The notes: a model not told the origin generated them from the letters alone. A stretch of 64,000 nt of DNA from Achatina immaculata (GCA_009760885.1 CM019719.1:26839084-26903083), one strand, 5' to 3'; positions 44,240 through 56,025 are shown, counted from the first letter of the stretch. Numbers and translations are program-made.

Positions 44240-45000
44240 GACTGCAACAGCTGATTCTCTCAACCAGAAGACACAGGAAGGCTCGGAACCTCTTTTCAAA
44301 CGCCAACAAAACCAAAGTCATGATAACCGACATAATAAGAAGCTAACCAAGAATTACACTGGACAATCAAGAGCTCGAAAACTTAAATAAATCTGAATAT
44401 CTGGGTTCAGTCATCACTGCCAATGGCGACTGCGCAGTGGAAATCAACAGAAAAATTGCATATGTATCATAGAAACTAGCACAAATGAAAATTATGTTCC
44501 AAGGTATCAACAAGAAAACAAAGCTATGTTTACTAAGAGCTTACATATTCCCACTGGCAACATACGGATGTGAAACACTGACACTTCGCAAATCACTAGA
44601 AAAGAGAATAACAGAGTTTGAAATGAAGTGTTACAGAAGTGTACTTAGAATATCACGGATAGAACGAAAATGAATTAAAGAGATACTAAGGGGATTAGGT
44701 ATCGCAGAAAACTTGTTAGTAAACACTGTGTAATTTTAGAAAGCTGAGATACTTCGGCTACATCAAGAGACACAACAGCTTGGAGAGGTTGATAGTAGAA
44801 GGTATAGTGCCCGGCAAAAGAGAAAAGGGACGACCTCGCCAAGGATGAACTCAGGACATCACGGAAAGTCTGAGGGTGTCAATGCAAGACACCGGTCAAC
44901 TTGTCGTAAGATCATATTGCATTCAGTGAGGTTCTGAGAGGGGCAACGTTCTGGAAAGAACATGTCACATGAATGAATGAACGAATGAATAAATACTGAA
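44240..45000 (+). mobile_element. LINE-C 3' part
   Basis: Plus-strand pieces include ITLDNQELENLNKSEYLGSV, ITANGDCAVEINRKIA, then LCLLRAYIFPLATYGCETLT and EFEMKCYRSVLRISRIERK. After several stops and a shift, LRYFGYIKRHNSLERLIVEG and GKREKGRPRQ follow. The 3' end carries CATGAATGAATGAACGAATG. These are post-RT blocks of a non-LTR element, and the copy is interrupted by at least four stops. Confidence 0.87.
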
Positions 45001-45483
45001 CAATGTATATTTATATGAATGCCAAAGAAAAAAAAAGACAACGCAAACTATATTAAAGTTATCAAAATGACATGTTTTAAGTATATATTTAATTACTGAT
45101 GACAATGACAGCTCAGTAAGATGTAACTATACAGCATCAACGGAAGGTTTTAGGAGAGAAACAGATAATATATTTACAGACGCTAAAGATTTGTAAAATA
45201 TGACTGGAAAGAGATTCAGATAATGACAACTTCAAGGCTGGAATACGTGGATGAATCCATATGTAAACAACTGGAAACACTAAAAGAATTACTGACAAAC
45301 ATATTCGAGATGTGTACCACCAGAAAAGTTAGATGCATCGTTATGGAATTCTAATTATAGAAAATAAATAACATAATATTGCTAGAAGAAATAATCCTTT
45401 GCTAAAAGAAATAATCCTTGTATTTGCTACTTACCTATCAAATTCTATCTAGACGAGTTGTATGAAAACTTGAAAAATATGTC

Positions 45484-45522
<39 letters not shown>

Positions 45523-46400
45523 GTTTGATTTCATGTTTAAAATACTACAAGAACATTTCGCACTGCTCAAATATAAACAAGACAATAAACATCCATCGTT
45601 TCGTTACGAGCGTTTTCACAGCGGAAGATTTTGTTCAAGTGTTTGGAACTCTTTGCTGGAAGATGTACTTCCGCGGGACGTAAACAGGCCACGCAGGAGC
45701 GAAGGAAAAAACCGAAAGTGGGGATTGAAACCGGAAATGAGGAAATTTGTCAAATTTTCCAGGCTTTTGGAATCTTCTCAGCGGAAATTAAATATGATTA
45801 ATTGTCAGGATTTTCCTAATAATAGAGGAAAACTAAATGACCTGTCGAAAAGCTGAGCTAATGTTAGGCTGCAAAAACAAACAAACAAACAAGGCATACA
45901 ATTTCCTGAAACTTCTCACTCCATGGACTACTTTTTGTTGTTTGTCCCTCATGTAGTTCAGTTAAAACTCTCTTCACAAGCTTCCCTGTTTATTGGGATA
46001 ATGTTTATGAACTTTCAAATTTATCTTTATTTTTTTTTTAACACATCACTTCAGATAATTGTTTCGTACTGTTAGCAAATAATGCTTCAGAAAGTTTGCG
46101 CAAAATGCGAGACAATCGCTTGATACAATACTTTGTTTAGATTCTATCTTTTTTTTTTATAATCGCTGCATTTATTAATTTTCACTCCTTTTAGATATTA
46201 CATAGTGGAAGTCTAGGGGGTTTTTTTTCGTACTTTTTATGTATTTCTGTACAGTACGGATATTCACTGGTTTCCACTATCTCGTGTTATGGTCGTTTAG
46301 CTTTCCCCCCCCAAAAAAAACAGGTCCAGTGACGTCTTACTGTGAATTTACTAATATCTTATTAGATTATTCGTTAACATTTAACCTAAAAACTGCTTAT
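45001..46400. other. No gene supported; (CT)n at 45489-45523
   Basis: A 132-codon plus frame at 45458-45856 passes through the CT microsatellite and then encodes a basic, non-repetitive stretch. No domain is recognised and no splice sites could be supported, so it is left as a possibility only. The rest is AT-rich with T runs near 46033 and 46151. Confidence 0.45.
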
Positions 46401-46404
46401 TTAA

Positions 46405-46605
46405 AGGTTAAAAGGTAAAACTCCCGTTTCCATGCCGTTATGGCATATTTGGGATACGATGATAGGCCCGTATCTCCACGACCTTCAGCACATGAAGGTG
46501 TGATGTAGTCAGTTTCTCGCCTGGCCAGCATTTATCTTCCCAGATTTCTCTGGTACCCATTTTTAGAGGCTGGGTGAACCCCGGGACCTTTCTGAAGTGT
46601 CCGTA
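46405..46605 (-). mobile_element. SINE-2 body, head missing
   Basis: On the minus strand the order is CCCGGGGTTCACCCAGCCTC, AATCTGGGAAGATAAATGCT, GGCCAGGCGAGAAACTGACT, ATGTGCTGAAGGTCGTGGAG, ATGCCATAACGGCATGG. It aligns with the SINE-2 copy at 52431-52691. The CTGACTACATCACACCTTCATGTGC segment is the single-copy equivalent of the 24-bp array unit at 34720-35902. Confidence 0.8.
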
Positions 46606-46966
46606 CAAGTTCTAAGGTCACTGTGATTTATTTTTATGTTTTAAAACATGCTTTTCTGTTGAAGGTAAAGTACTGTACATTCATCCCTACAAAATTCCCT
46701 ATGAAATTCGCTTTACGTTCAGTTTGCTTTTCGACAACGACATCGGATCAGAACCCCCGCCGAAAAGAGAGGACTGTCTGCACTACAATGGTCGAAAGAT
46801 TTTCTAGCAGAATGTTTTTGTTTTTTTTTGTGTTCATTGATATTCCAACACTAAGCTTTTTTTTTTAGATTTTCTAGCTACAGTCAGTTTCATTTGTTCT
46901 TGTCGTTTTGTTATTCTTTAAATATTTCTGATTTCTCTCCTTCAGTTTCCATCTTGAAATTGTAAT

Positions 46967-47328
46967 AGTGGTTCTTAAACTTTTCTCTGCCGTGGATCCT
47001 CTTTTCGCCCTGAAAACAACCGTGGGCGTCCTTTATGGCCAGAGAACAGCTTAAAAATAAGGCAATAAATAGTTCCCAGATGGCGCTTAACCGAGTCAGT
47101 CCATTTTATGTACCGTGGATCTCCTTAAATCTTTCCGAGGACACCTGGCGGTTCATGGAGCCCAGGTTAAGAACGAGGCCCTCCGAGAAAAGTATTGTAA
47201 ACCAGTGCAAAACTATTTATTTCCCACCCCTCCAACTTTTTCATCCATTACGGCCCCTCGAAGCCCTATGGGCCCCGTAGCTATGCACCGGCTGGACCCT
47301 TCTCTCTTAAGGCCTGTGAGGAACCACT
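46967..47328. mobile_element. hAT-like MITE, ~360 bp
   Basis: The left end is AGTGGTTCTTAAACTTTTCT and the right end on the minus strand is AGTGGTTCCTCACAGG, a short inverted repeat of the AGTGGTTC type common in hAT-derived MITEs. The interior has CCGTGGATC-type blocks in direct order and no transposase. No matching 8-bp flank was seen, so the boundaries are tentative. Confidence 0.5.
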
Positions 47329-47686
47329 ACTGAAACATATTTTTGCAGTTTCCAATTATCACTTCTAACTCGTCAATCTCCCCCTTTATAGTCCGCTAGA
47401 AAATGGATTATATTCAATGTTTAAATCTGATATCAGCAGGAGCACAACGTAAGGGGCTCGATACTACACCATCAGAAGCACATGCCTGTCCTTCCGTGTT
47501 AAACCTACCAGCTCTCAAGTTCTATGTTTTCCCCTGGATGCACTTCATTAAACGGGACAGCTCGGCGCCGGGTCAAGGCCGAGTCAGACGTGTTTTTGCT
47601 TTTCATTAAGTAAATAGTGCGGCTACATCGATGTATTTTGTTTCCTGTCTTTCTCGAATGTGTATTTTTTACATGTCTTGAAATTA
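47329..47686. other. No gene seen
   Basis: Unique DNA. The short frame at 47403-47609 has no recognised domain. Confidence 0.45.
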
Positions 47687-48484
47687 CAGTAGGACCCACC
47701 AAACGTGGGTTCGTCACGCCCAGTTTCAGGTTTAAGCTTCGACAATTAAAATAAATAAATAAAACAGAAAATATGTGAAATAAAAATTATCATTTTCGCG
47801 GGAAATCACCCCATTTTGTAAAAGTCTAGCAGAATCTCGCACAGTCACGTTCATTCTCGTTGTGATAAAAAGCGTTATTCTGACTAGTTTTCTTTGTTTA
47901 GTGCTAAACAATGGGACCTGCGTCAGTACTTTTCTGGAGTTGTCTCTTCTAAAACGTTCTGCTCGCGTGATTTCAGTGCTTCTCTTTTGTTACATTTGCG
48001 TCAAAGACTTTTCAAACAAGGCTCAAGGGTAACCCAAAGAAAAGCCGTAAAGTGCCTACTTTAGATGGAAGAAAAAAAAATTAACATTTTAGACTTAATG
48101 AGAAAGAAGTCCGCTATGGAGTTTGCAAGAATGTTAGGGAAGAAAAAATCTTCCATAAGTGCCGTACTTTTTAGCAAAGAAGAAATACATGGAAGTGTTT
48201 TAATGACACCTAAAGCTGTTGTAACACCCAGAATGAGCGAGAAAATCTTAGAGAGAATTTAAAAAAAAGCAATTAGAGTATGGATGGAACAAATGATCAG
48301 ACAAGCTATTTTTGTTAGTAATAGGTTTATTTGCCTTATTTGTATTTTAACAGATGTGTTAAAGTTAAATTAATATAGGAAATCCTTAATGATTAAAATT
48401 GGGCTCGCTGTTGTTCGCAAATGTCCGCTTACGTGAGTTGTCCTGGGGCATATTGGTCGCATGAGGGGGAGCAATACTCTACTG
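47687..48484 (+). mobile_element. Tigger/pogo-like element, deleted derivative
   Basis: The left end CAGTAGGACCCACCAAACGT follows a TA (47685-47686). The right end on the minus strand begins CAGTAGAGTATTGC. Inside it, CAGGACAACTCACGTAAGCG on the minus strand resembles the subterminal sequence of Tigger-type elements. Only an N-terminal transposase remnant lies between, so most of the DDE domain has been lost. Confidence 0.65.
48025..48355 (+). pseudogene. Tigger/pogo transposase N-terminal remnant (CENP-B-like HTH)
   Basis: One frame starts GNPKKSRKVPTLDG and shifts in a poly-A run at 48071-48079 into KINILDLMRKKSAMEFARML, then GKKKSSISAVLFSKEEI, TPKAVVTPRMSEKILERI. After a stop it reads KKAIRVWMEQMIRQAI in the same frame. 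This is the order of the CENP-B/Tigger N-terminus: first helix-turn-helix, then the start of the second DNA-binding domain. No DDE catalytic residues remain. Confidence 0.7.
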
Positions 48485-49280
48485 GTGCTGGCACTCAAAA
48501 ACAAATAATTTATGTTCACTTCTTCGTGAGATGATTTTGGTAATTCTTCAACGCAAAGACTATCGCTAGACACGCGTGGAAGATACGAGCAGAACTAGCA
48601 TTGCAGTAACTACTGAAGCTACTTCCAGGCCCATTTGGGGGTGGGGGGTCCAGCCAGCATACCGTTCCAGGTCCTGAGGGGGTATCTTTGTTTTTAAAGT
48701 AGATCCCGGGGGGTTACAAGAGAGTTACATAATTTCTCTTGGAGACTCTGACTACTCCTAGAAATTGTGCACCATGTTTGTTTGTTGTGTCGTGAAAGTA
48801 CCGAGCGCGGGTACATATCTTTGTATATATCAACTGCCCACTGGCGCGCAGTGTGTAGTATCGTCAGTGTGTAGTTAGCGAAGCTGTAAATATGGATACC
48901 TGGCACGTCTGTGGTGAGAAGTTTGTCTCTGAGTATGGAGACTACCTGCCTGTAAGGTGGGATGCAGGGGTAAGTGCTTTAAAGAAGGTTGTGTGTGCGT
49001 ACAAAGAAGTACTGCTGGGACTTGGGCACGGAGTTCAAAGTGTTCTAGGTATGCGCAATACAAGTCAAGGTTTACACAGCTATGCCTAGTTGGTGATTAC
49101 ATATCCAGCAATACTATGCAACGGCTGTAATGATTTATATTTGCTGATGGTAAAATATGCAACAGTACGAGGCAATACATAAATTACTACGATTAACACA
49201 AGCAGCAATACTTGGCAATACTTAAAAGGCGTATATTTGTTGACTGCAACACATGCTACAATAACACATAAGGTTTCTTA
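48485..49280. other. No gene supported; small ORF at 48892-49089
   Basis: A 65-codon plus frame, starting MDTWHVCGEKFVSEYGDYLP, begins with an AATATGG context and contains a possible splice donor (CTAGGTATGC near 49048). It is non-repetitive, but I recognise no domain and cannot show it is expressed, so it is recorded only as a possible first exon. Confidence 0.3.
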
Positions 49281-49283
49281 CAT

Positions 49284-50099
49284 AAATCCTTCCGGTGCCG
49301 TTAAACGTCACATGGACCTGAAAGGTAGTTCGCCAATTTTTCCTGTTTTCAGCGAGCTTTTCAAACTCACCAAGGGATTTTATGCCTATTAATTTGGTCT
49401 CTCTTAACAATGTTCTCTTTAAAGTTTCGCGAAGTCTGCCTCTTTTTTCTTCGGCCTGTTGTGTTCCACCTGATGGCTTGTTTTGGGATTCTCTGATCGT
49501 TTCTTCTCATCACGTGACCAACATATGTCCATCTTCTTTTCCTGATCACCCATGAGACTGGTTGTTGTTCAGTCATCTGTCTTATCTCTGCGTTGTTCTT
49601 GAATTCGTTCCACTTGATGCCGAGTATTTTCCTTAAGCATTTGTTTTCAAAAGACTCTAATTTATTGTTTACTTCTTTAGTTGTTTTCCAGTTTTCGTAT
49701 GCATAAATGAGTGTATATATTATATTTGAATTGAATAATTTTAACTTGGTTTTTGTGCTTAAAACTTTTGAATGCCACGTGTTCTCAAGATTCTTGAAGA
49801 TCGAAGCTGCTTTTTCAATTCTAATTCTAACTTACTTTCTGGTGTACCATCCTGGTCTATGTAGCTGTCAAGGTGTACAAATTGACTGACTTCTTCAACA
49901 TCTGTCCCTTCTACGTGTATTTTTCCATTTTGATTAATAGGAAGTTTCATTATTTTTTGTCCTTGTTAATTTCAAATCCTAGTTTGCTAGTCAGTGAAGA
50001 CAGAGAATCTGTTTTTTCTTGCATGGAATTCACATTGTTGCTGATAAGAGTTATGTCGTCAGCAAAATCAAGACCTTCTATTTGGGTCCCAGGTGTCTA
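49284..50099 (-). mobile_element. LINE-A 3' part including the RT FADD box
   Basis: The longest LINE-A copy. On the minus strand it begins GTQIEGLDFADDITLISNNV; FADD is the catalytic F/YxDD box of the reverse transcriptase (50055-50066). SKLGFEINKDKK and a stop follow, then a shifted HVEGTDVEEVSQFVHLDSYI, then MTEQQPVSWVIRKRRWTYVG and HVMRRNDQRIPKQAIRWNTT. A last shift reaches RETKLIGIKSLGEFEKLAEN. The 3' end lies near 49284, at the GACGTTTAACGGCACCGGAA region read on the minus strand. Several frameshifts make it non-functional. Confidence 0.9.
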
Positions 50100-50299
50100 A
50101 TCAATACCTCTGTTACTTGTGCAACATGAGGTTTAAATAACTATAATTTAAGATACCAGCACATGTAACAGCACCCACCACTTTTTAAGTCACTCTTTTT
50201 TATGGCAACATTACAACAATACTAGGAAATAAACAGACCAATGATTTGTTGGTGGTAAATAGTACAACAGCACCAGGAACTATTTAAAATCCTTGATTT

Positions 50300-50808
50300 A
50301 CAGTACTTTTCTGTGTAAACACAAGCAACAATGCTAGGCAATGTTTAGATGTACGAGTGCTATGGTTTATACTGGCTCAAGATACAGTACTCGTCTGTGT
50401 AAACACAAGCAACAATGCTAGGCAATGTTTAGATGTACGAGTGCTATGGTTTATACTGGCTCAAGATACAGTACTCGTCTGTGTAAACACAAGCAACAAT
50501 GCTAGGCAATGTTTAGATGTACGAGTGCTATGGTTTATACTGGCTCAAGATACAGTACTCATCTGTGTAAACACAAGCAACAATGCTAGGCAATGTTTAG
50601 ATGTACGAGTGCTATGGTTTATACTGGCTCAAGATACAGTACTCATCTGTGTAAACACAAACAACAACGCTAGGCAATGTTTAGATGTACGAGTGCTATG
50701 GTTTATACTGGCTCAAGATACAGTACTCATCTGTGTAAACACAAGCAACAACGCTAGGCAATGTTTAGATGTACGAGTGCTATGGTTTGTGCTGGCTCAA
50801 GAAGCATT
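50300..50808. repeat. 84-bp tandem repeat, about 6 copies
   Basis: The unit contains AACACAAGCAACAATGCTAG then GCAATGTTTAGATGTACGAG and TGGTTTATACTGGCTCAAGA. Spacing is exactly 84 bp (for example ATGTTTAGATG at 50341 and 50425). Divergence between copies is very low. Since 84 is 3 x 28, a plus frame of 155 codons (50357-50824) stays open with a 28-residue period. Lack of any other coding evidence makes a protein unlikely. Confidence 0.95.
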
Positions 50809-50974
50809 ATTTGGTATGGATTAACAAACATTACCAAGCTGTGAGAACAATGCACGCAGTATAAACTGTTCATTTGTCTTCATAATATCACCATCCTGTG
50901 GATGAAAGACGTTTAGGTCAGAAGAGCGTTATTGAAAACGCACTAAAAAATTGAAAGAAAAGATTGTAGGCATA

Positions 50975-51130
50975 GCAGGCCATAGAGACGATTCGGGATA
51001 CAGGGTTAAGGGATCCGGGAAGCAGCGTTAAGGCCCATATTGTTCTTCACCTGTTGGCATACTGGTGGGTCATGTGGTCAGCTTCACACCTGGCAGGCCT
51101 TTCTTCCTCTTGCTTCAGAAGGAGACAGGT
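50975..51130 (-). mobile_element. SINE-2-like fragment
   Basis: On the minus strand: GTAGAAAAGGGTACCTGTCT, then GCCAGGTGTGAAGCTGACCA, then GGGCCTTAACGCTGCTTCCC. This follows the SINE-2 body order, including the CTGACCACATG segment that is amplified in the copy at 34600. Head absent. Confidence 0.65.
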
Positions 51131-51159
51131 ACCCTTTTCTACATCTGAAGACTTGTTCT

Positions 51160-51510
51160 AAACTGAGCTTTAAATAATGCTCATTCATGTGACGTGTCCT
51201 TTCCAGAACGTTGTCCCTCTCACAGCTCCCCCCCCCCCCCGAATGCAATGTGGTCTTGCTCAAGCTGACCAGTGTCTCACAATGACGCCATTCAGACTTT
51301 CCGTGATGTCCTGAGTCCACATGCGGCAAGGTCGTCATTTTTCTGTTGTGCTGGGCACTGTACCTTCTACCTCTCCAAGCTACTGTCTCTCTTGATGTGG
51401 CCGAAGTATCTCAGATTTCTAATTTTTATGGTGTTAACGAGTCAGTTTTCTGCGACACCTAATTCTATTAGTATCTCTTTTTTCGTGCTATTCTTGATAC
51501 TCTAAAAGCG
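51160..51510 (-). mobile_element. LINE-C 3' end
   Basis: Minus-strand sequence matches the 3' part of LINE-C at 44240-45000: AGAAATCTGAGATACTTCGG, CACATCAAGAGAGACAGTAG, CTTGGAGAGGTAGAAGG, then GACATCACGGAAAGTCTGAA, ACACTGGTCAGCTTGAGCAA and GTTCTGGAAAGGACACGTCA followed by CATGAATGAG. A C run at about 51228-51240 interrupts it. Confidence 0.82.
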
Positions 51511-51721
51511 CCCTTCTTAAGTAATGCTTTCGGAGTGCACAACTGACAGAAGAAGGCATAGGAGAGAGCGAGAGAAAAAGAAAGAGAGAACAAGAGAGAC
51601 AGAAAGCGGGAGGGGAAAAGAGAGAAAAAGAGAGAGGGTGGAAGAGAGAGAACACGAGAACTAGAGAGAGAGGGAACGAGAGATAGAGATAGAGAGAGAA
51701 ATTGAATGAGAAAGAGGGGAA

Positions 51722-51845
<124 letters not shown>

Positions 51846-52430
51846 TCTTTCTAAATCTCAAATCCTGGGCACACTCATTGATCAGCCAAATAGCGAAAGC
51901 AGGGACAATTATATTAACCAGAACATTACACCTCACATTACAACGGCGCACATCTATTTCCTTCATATCACAAACTAACACAAAACACTTCGTACTAGCA
52001 TCTCATGTTTACAGTGTGATATAAGACGTGATTTCCTTGCAGTTCACATACAGAAAAATAACGAAAACCGCAGATTGATATTAATACTTCATGCCAACGT
52101 TTGATACGATATGTTTTTGTTTATGATCACAGATATTTCCTTATAAGAGACCTTCTGTTATCGAGTGTAAAGTTCTGTTTCCAGCGAAGGATGGTCAGAC
52201 AAGAGCCAGTAAAATAGAAGTATTCATGGTTGAGCTTCCAGTGTGGCACGGTCATGGAAGCTGGTGAACCACTGCTGGCAAAGACCCTTTTTTCCACTAC
52301 CTCATGGGAGCCCTGCCTATGACTGCTGTGGCGGTGGAGTCTACTCAGAAGCTGCTGCTCTGAGTCCACCGCTGTCCCTGCCGTCCCCATCCTGCATGAG
52401 TTCATCCTTGTGCTCTCACCATCATCATGT
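51846..52430. other. No gene seen
   Basis: Unique DNA. The ~92-codon minus frame at 52127-52405 has no recognised domain. Confidence 0.45.
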
Positions 52431-52691
52431 CCTGGCTGGCTGAGTGGTTAAGCGCTCTCTTTACTAATCCGGTGATACGGGGTTCAAGTCCCAGCAGTTG
52501 GGGATTTTTCCGGAGCCACCACATCCAGAAGTCCCCGGGGTCCACCTAGCCTCTAAAAATGCGGACCCCAAAAATTTGGGAAGATAAATGCGGCCAGGCG
52601 TGATATCACTCACACTTTCAGGTGCCAAAGTACGGGCCTAACACCGCATCCCCAAAATGCCTTAACGCCAGGGAAACGAGGATTTTATCTT
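52431..52691 (+). mobile_element. SINE-2 copy, full-length-looking
   Basis: tRNA-like head with A box TGGCTGAGTGGTTAAGCGCT and B box GGTTCAAGTCC. The body contains CCCGGGGTCCACCTAGCCTC, AATTTGGGAAGATAAATGCG, GCCAGGCGTGATATCACTCA, CACTTTCAGGTGCC and TACGGGCCTAACACCGCATC, and the element ends in a T-rich tail. This is the best reference for the intact SINE-2 body order. It does not carry the 24-bp expansion. Confidence 0.82.
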
Positions 52692-53688
52692 TTTTACCTT
52701 TTCCAATTCATGACACTCTTATCAGAAAAGATAAATAGTTTAAGAGAGAGCAGAATGAAGTGAAAACAAGAATAACAATAACAAAAATAATAATATAAAT
52801 ATGAAAGAATAAAAATAATAGTGAGAAGAAGAAGAAGAAGAAGATGATGATGATGATGATTGATGAACTGCACGCAGTGATAACTACCCCCTTCTGTTAC
52901 ACGAAGGAGATTCTTAAATTGTTTGTCCTGAATTTCCATTCAGTTTTTAATAGCCTGAAACACGTGACAGCTAATGTAAAGTGTCAGAAACTGAAAGAAA
53001 TGTTTATAATGTCTATCTCGCTATCTGGAGCATAGCTTATCAACAAGGACTCTCCATTTATTCCAACCTGGACTTTCTCTTCTCTCTGTCTCCAAGTGTA
53101 AGTCCACCATTTTGACCTGTTTCAAAGGCTACTTCGCCAAGTAATTCCAGGTCTTCTCTGCCGGTTCCAGGTGATAGCTTTGTCTGGTTATGTTTGTGCT
53201 AGGTTCATGAAGTCTATGTCCTATCTATCTCCAACATACACACATAACTTTTTATGATCGTTTCTTTCACTGTGGTTTGGTTCGTTTTCTGCTATAGTTC
53301 TACGTTACTGACGGTATCTGGCAGTCTATCTGAAGGATCTTCCTTATGCAAGTGTTAACAGAGATCTGCAGACGCTTGGTTTTTTTCGGCTGATGCTGTC
53401 CATGATTCAAATTTTTGTAACCACTCCTATAAAACTACATAGCATAGCACTAGTCAAGTAGGGAACAAAACACAGTTTGTGAAAATGGGCAATTTTTTAT
53501 GCTAGCAGAACATATTCCTTCATTAACTCATTATCTGCATTTTAACAGTACCGAAACGGTTATTTTATAGTTGAAAAAAAAAACATGTTACGGGCAGATA
53601 TAAAAGAACCTGGTTATGAGAAACAGAGAAGAAAAAGGTAAAGGCAGAGAGAATGGGTGAAAGGAGAATATGGAAAAGCAAGTAAGAC
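52692..53688. other. No gene supported; (AAG)n/(ATG)n at 52827-52860
   Basis: Trinucleotide run GAAGAAGAAG then ATGATGATG at 52827-52860. On the minus strand, 53040-53240 gives short LINE-like snippets (for example DLELLGEVAFETGQNGG) that might be another LINE 3' end, but I cannot support it firmly. Confidence 0.4.
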
Positions 53689-53885
53689 ATTTAAACGGGA
53701 AAGAGCAAAAGAAGAAGCGAAGACAAATTAACGGGAAAGAGCAAAAGAAGAAACGAAGACAAATTAACGGGAAAGAGCAAAAGTAACCAAGACAGGTTAA
53801 AAGGAAATGAGCAAAACCTTGCTAAGTAGTTAAAGGGAGATGAGGAAAAACATACAAAGTAATTAAAGGGAGATGAGCAAAAGCT
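53689..53885. repeat. 36-bp purine-rich tandem repeat, 3-5 copies
   Basis: The first units contain TTAACGGGAAAGAGCAAAAG plus AAGAAACGAAGACAAA. Later units shorten and change to TTAAAGGGAGATGAGCAAAA. Confidence 0.85.
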
Positions 53886-54179
53886 CGTGCATGGTCTATA
53901 CTAATAAAAGAAGTTAATGCTATCTTGCTGAAATCTTTGTCTTTGTTGTATGTGAGGAGACAGCCTAGGACCTCACATAGTATTCTATAACAGAGAATAC
54001 TGTTACACTGTGAAAACAGATTTTGGTGATACTACTTTGCAATTAGAATGCAGCCCTATGTATGTATCCTTTAGTTGTGTGACCTTTCGGTTCATGCGTA
54101 ATGGAACAGCCATTTAAGATATTTACTAAGAACCTGGTGGAGCACGATTTTATAGAAATACTAGGGCGGTAGTTTCTAT
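53886..54179. other. No gene seen
   Basis: Spacer before the large array, with nothing recognisable. Confidence 0.45.
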
Positions 54180-55280
54180 TTCAGTGTGCATACAGTTTCT
54201 CTTCTAGTAGTCGGTATGTGTACGGTTTCTCTTCTAGCAGTCGGTGTGTGTACGGTTTCTCTTCTAGTAGTCGATGTGTGTACGGTTTCTCTTCTAGTAG
54301 TCGATGTGTGTACTGTTTCTCTTCTAGTAGTCGGTGTGTGTATGCTTTTCTTTAAATAGTCGGTGTGTACGGTTTCTCTTCTAGTAGTCAGTGTGCACGG
54401 TTTCTCTTCTATTAGTCGGTGTGTGTACGGTTTCTCTTCTAGTAGTCAGTGTGTACGGGTTCTCTTCTGGTAGTGGTGTGTGTACTGTTTTCTTCTAGTA
54501 GTCGGTGTGTGTACGCTTTTCTTTAAATAGTCGGTGTGTGAACGGTTTTCTTCTGATAGTCGGTATGTGAACGGTTTTGTTCTGGTAGTCGGTGTGTAAA
54601 ATGTTTTCTTCTGGTAGTAGGTGTGTGAACTGTTATCTTCTGGTAGTCGGTGTGTGAACTGTTTTCTTCTGGTAGTGGTGTGTGTACTGTTTTCTTCTGG
54701 TAGTCAGTGTGTGAATTGTTTTCTTCTGGTAGTGGTGTATGTACTATTTTCTTCTGGTAGTCGGTGTGTGAACTGTTTTCTTCTGGTAGTGGTGTGTGTA
54801 CTGTTTTCTTCTGGTAGTCAGTGTGTGAAATGTTTTCTTCTGGTAGTGGTGTGTGTACTGTTTTCTTCTGGCAGTCGGTGTGTGAACAGTTTTCTTCTAG
54901 TAGTCGATATGTGAACGGTTTTGTTCTGGTAGTCGGTGTGTGTACTGTTTTCTTCTGATAGTCGGTGTATGTACTGTTTTCTTCTGGTAGTCAGTGTGTG
55001 TACTGTTTTCTTCTAGTAGTCGGTGTGTGAATGGTTTTCTTCTGGGAATGGTGTGTGTACTGTTGTCTTCTGGTAGTGGTGTGTGAACGGTATTTTTCTA
55101 GTAAGCGGTGTGTGTACTGTTTTCTTCTGGTAGTCGGTGTGTGTACTGTTTTATTCTGGTAGTCGGTGTGTGTACTGTTTTCTTCTGACAGTCGGTGTGT
55201 GTACCGTTTTCTTCTGGTAGTCGGTGTGTGTACTGTTGTCTTCTAGTAGTCGGTGTGTGTACTGTTTTCTTCTGATAGTC

Positions 55281-56025
55281 GGTGTGTGAACTGCATTCTT
55301 TTGGTAGTCGGTGTGTGTACTGTTTTATTCTGGTAGTCGGTGTGTGAACAGTTTCCTTCTAGTCGTCAGTTTATGAATGGATTTCTTATAATAGTTGGTG
55401 TGTAAACGGTTTTCTTGTAATAGTTCGTATGTGAACGGTTTTCTTGTAATAGTTGGTATGTGAACGGTTTTCTTGTTATGGTTAGTATGTATACGGTTTT
55501 CTTGTATGGTGTGTATACGGTTCTCTTGTAATAGTTGGTGTGTATACTGTTTTCTTGTAACAGTTGGTGTGTATACGGTTTTCTTGTAATAGTTGGTGTG
55601 TGTACGGTTTTCTTGTAATAGTTGGTGTGTGTAGGGTTTTCTTGTAATAGTTGGTGTGTGAACTGCATTCTTTTGGTAGTCGGTGTGTGTACTGTTTTAT
55701 TCTGGTAGTCGGTGTGTGAACAGTTTCCTTCTAGTCGTCAGTTTATGAATGGATTTCTTATAATAGTTGGTGTGTAAACGGTTTTCTTGTAATAGTTCGT
55801 ATGTGAACGGTTTTCTTGTAATAGTTGGTATGTGAACGGTTTTCTTGTTATGGTTAGTATGTATACGGTTTTCTTGTATGGTGTGTATACGGTTCTCTTG
55901 TAATAGTTGGTGTGTATACTGTTTTCTTGTAACAGTTGGTGTGTATACGGTTTTCTTGTAATAGTTGGTGTGTGTACGGTTTTCTTGTAATAGTTGGTGT
56001 GTGTAGGGTTTTCTTGTAATAGTTG
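55281..56025. repeat. 372-bp tandem segmental duplication within the array
   Basis: The rare variant GTGAACTGCATTCTTTTGGT occurs at about 55287 and 55659. The following rare variants (TCTAGTCGTCAGTTTATGAA, CTTGTTATGGTTAGTATG) recur in the same order, so 55281-55652 and 55653-56024 are copies offset by 372 bp. Confidence 0.88.

Noticed and set aside
45458..45856. 132-codon plus frame
   Set aside because: It starts in or before a CT microsatellite and has no recognisable domain. Kept only as an unsupported possibility.
46967..47328. 81- and 72-codon plus frames
   Set aside because: They fall inside the hAT-like MITE and show no transposase or other domain.
52431..52515. Possible tRNA-Ser or tRNA-Leu gene
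   Set aside because: Only the internal promoter and some arms match. The sequence continues into the SINE-2 body seen at other sites, so it is a SINE head.
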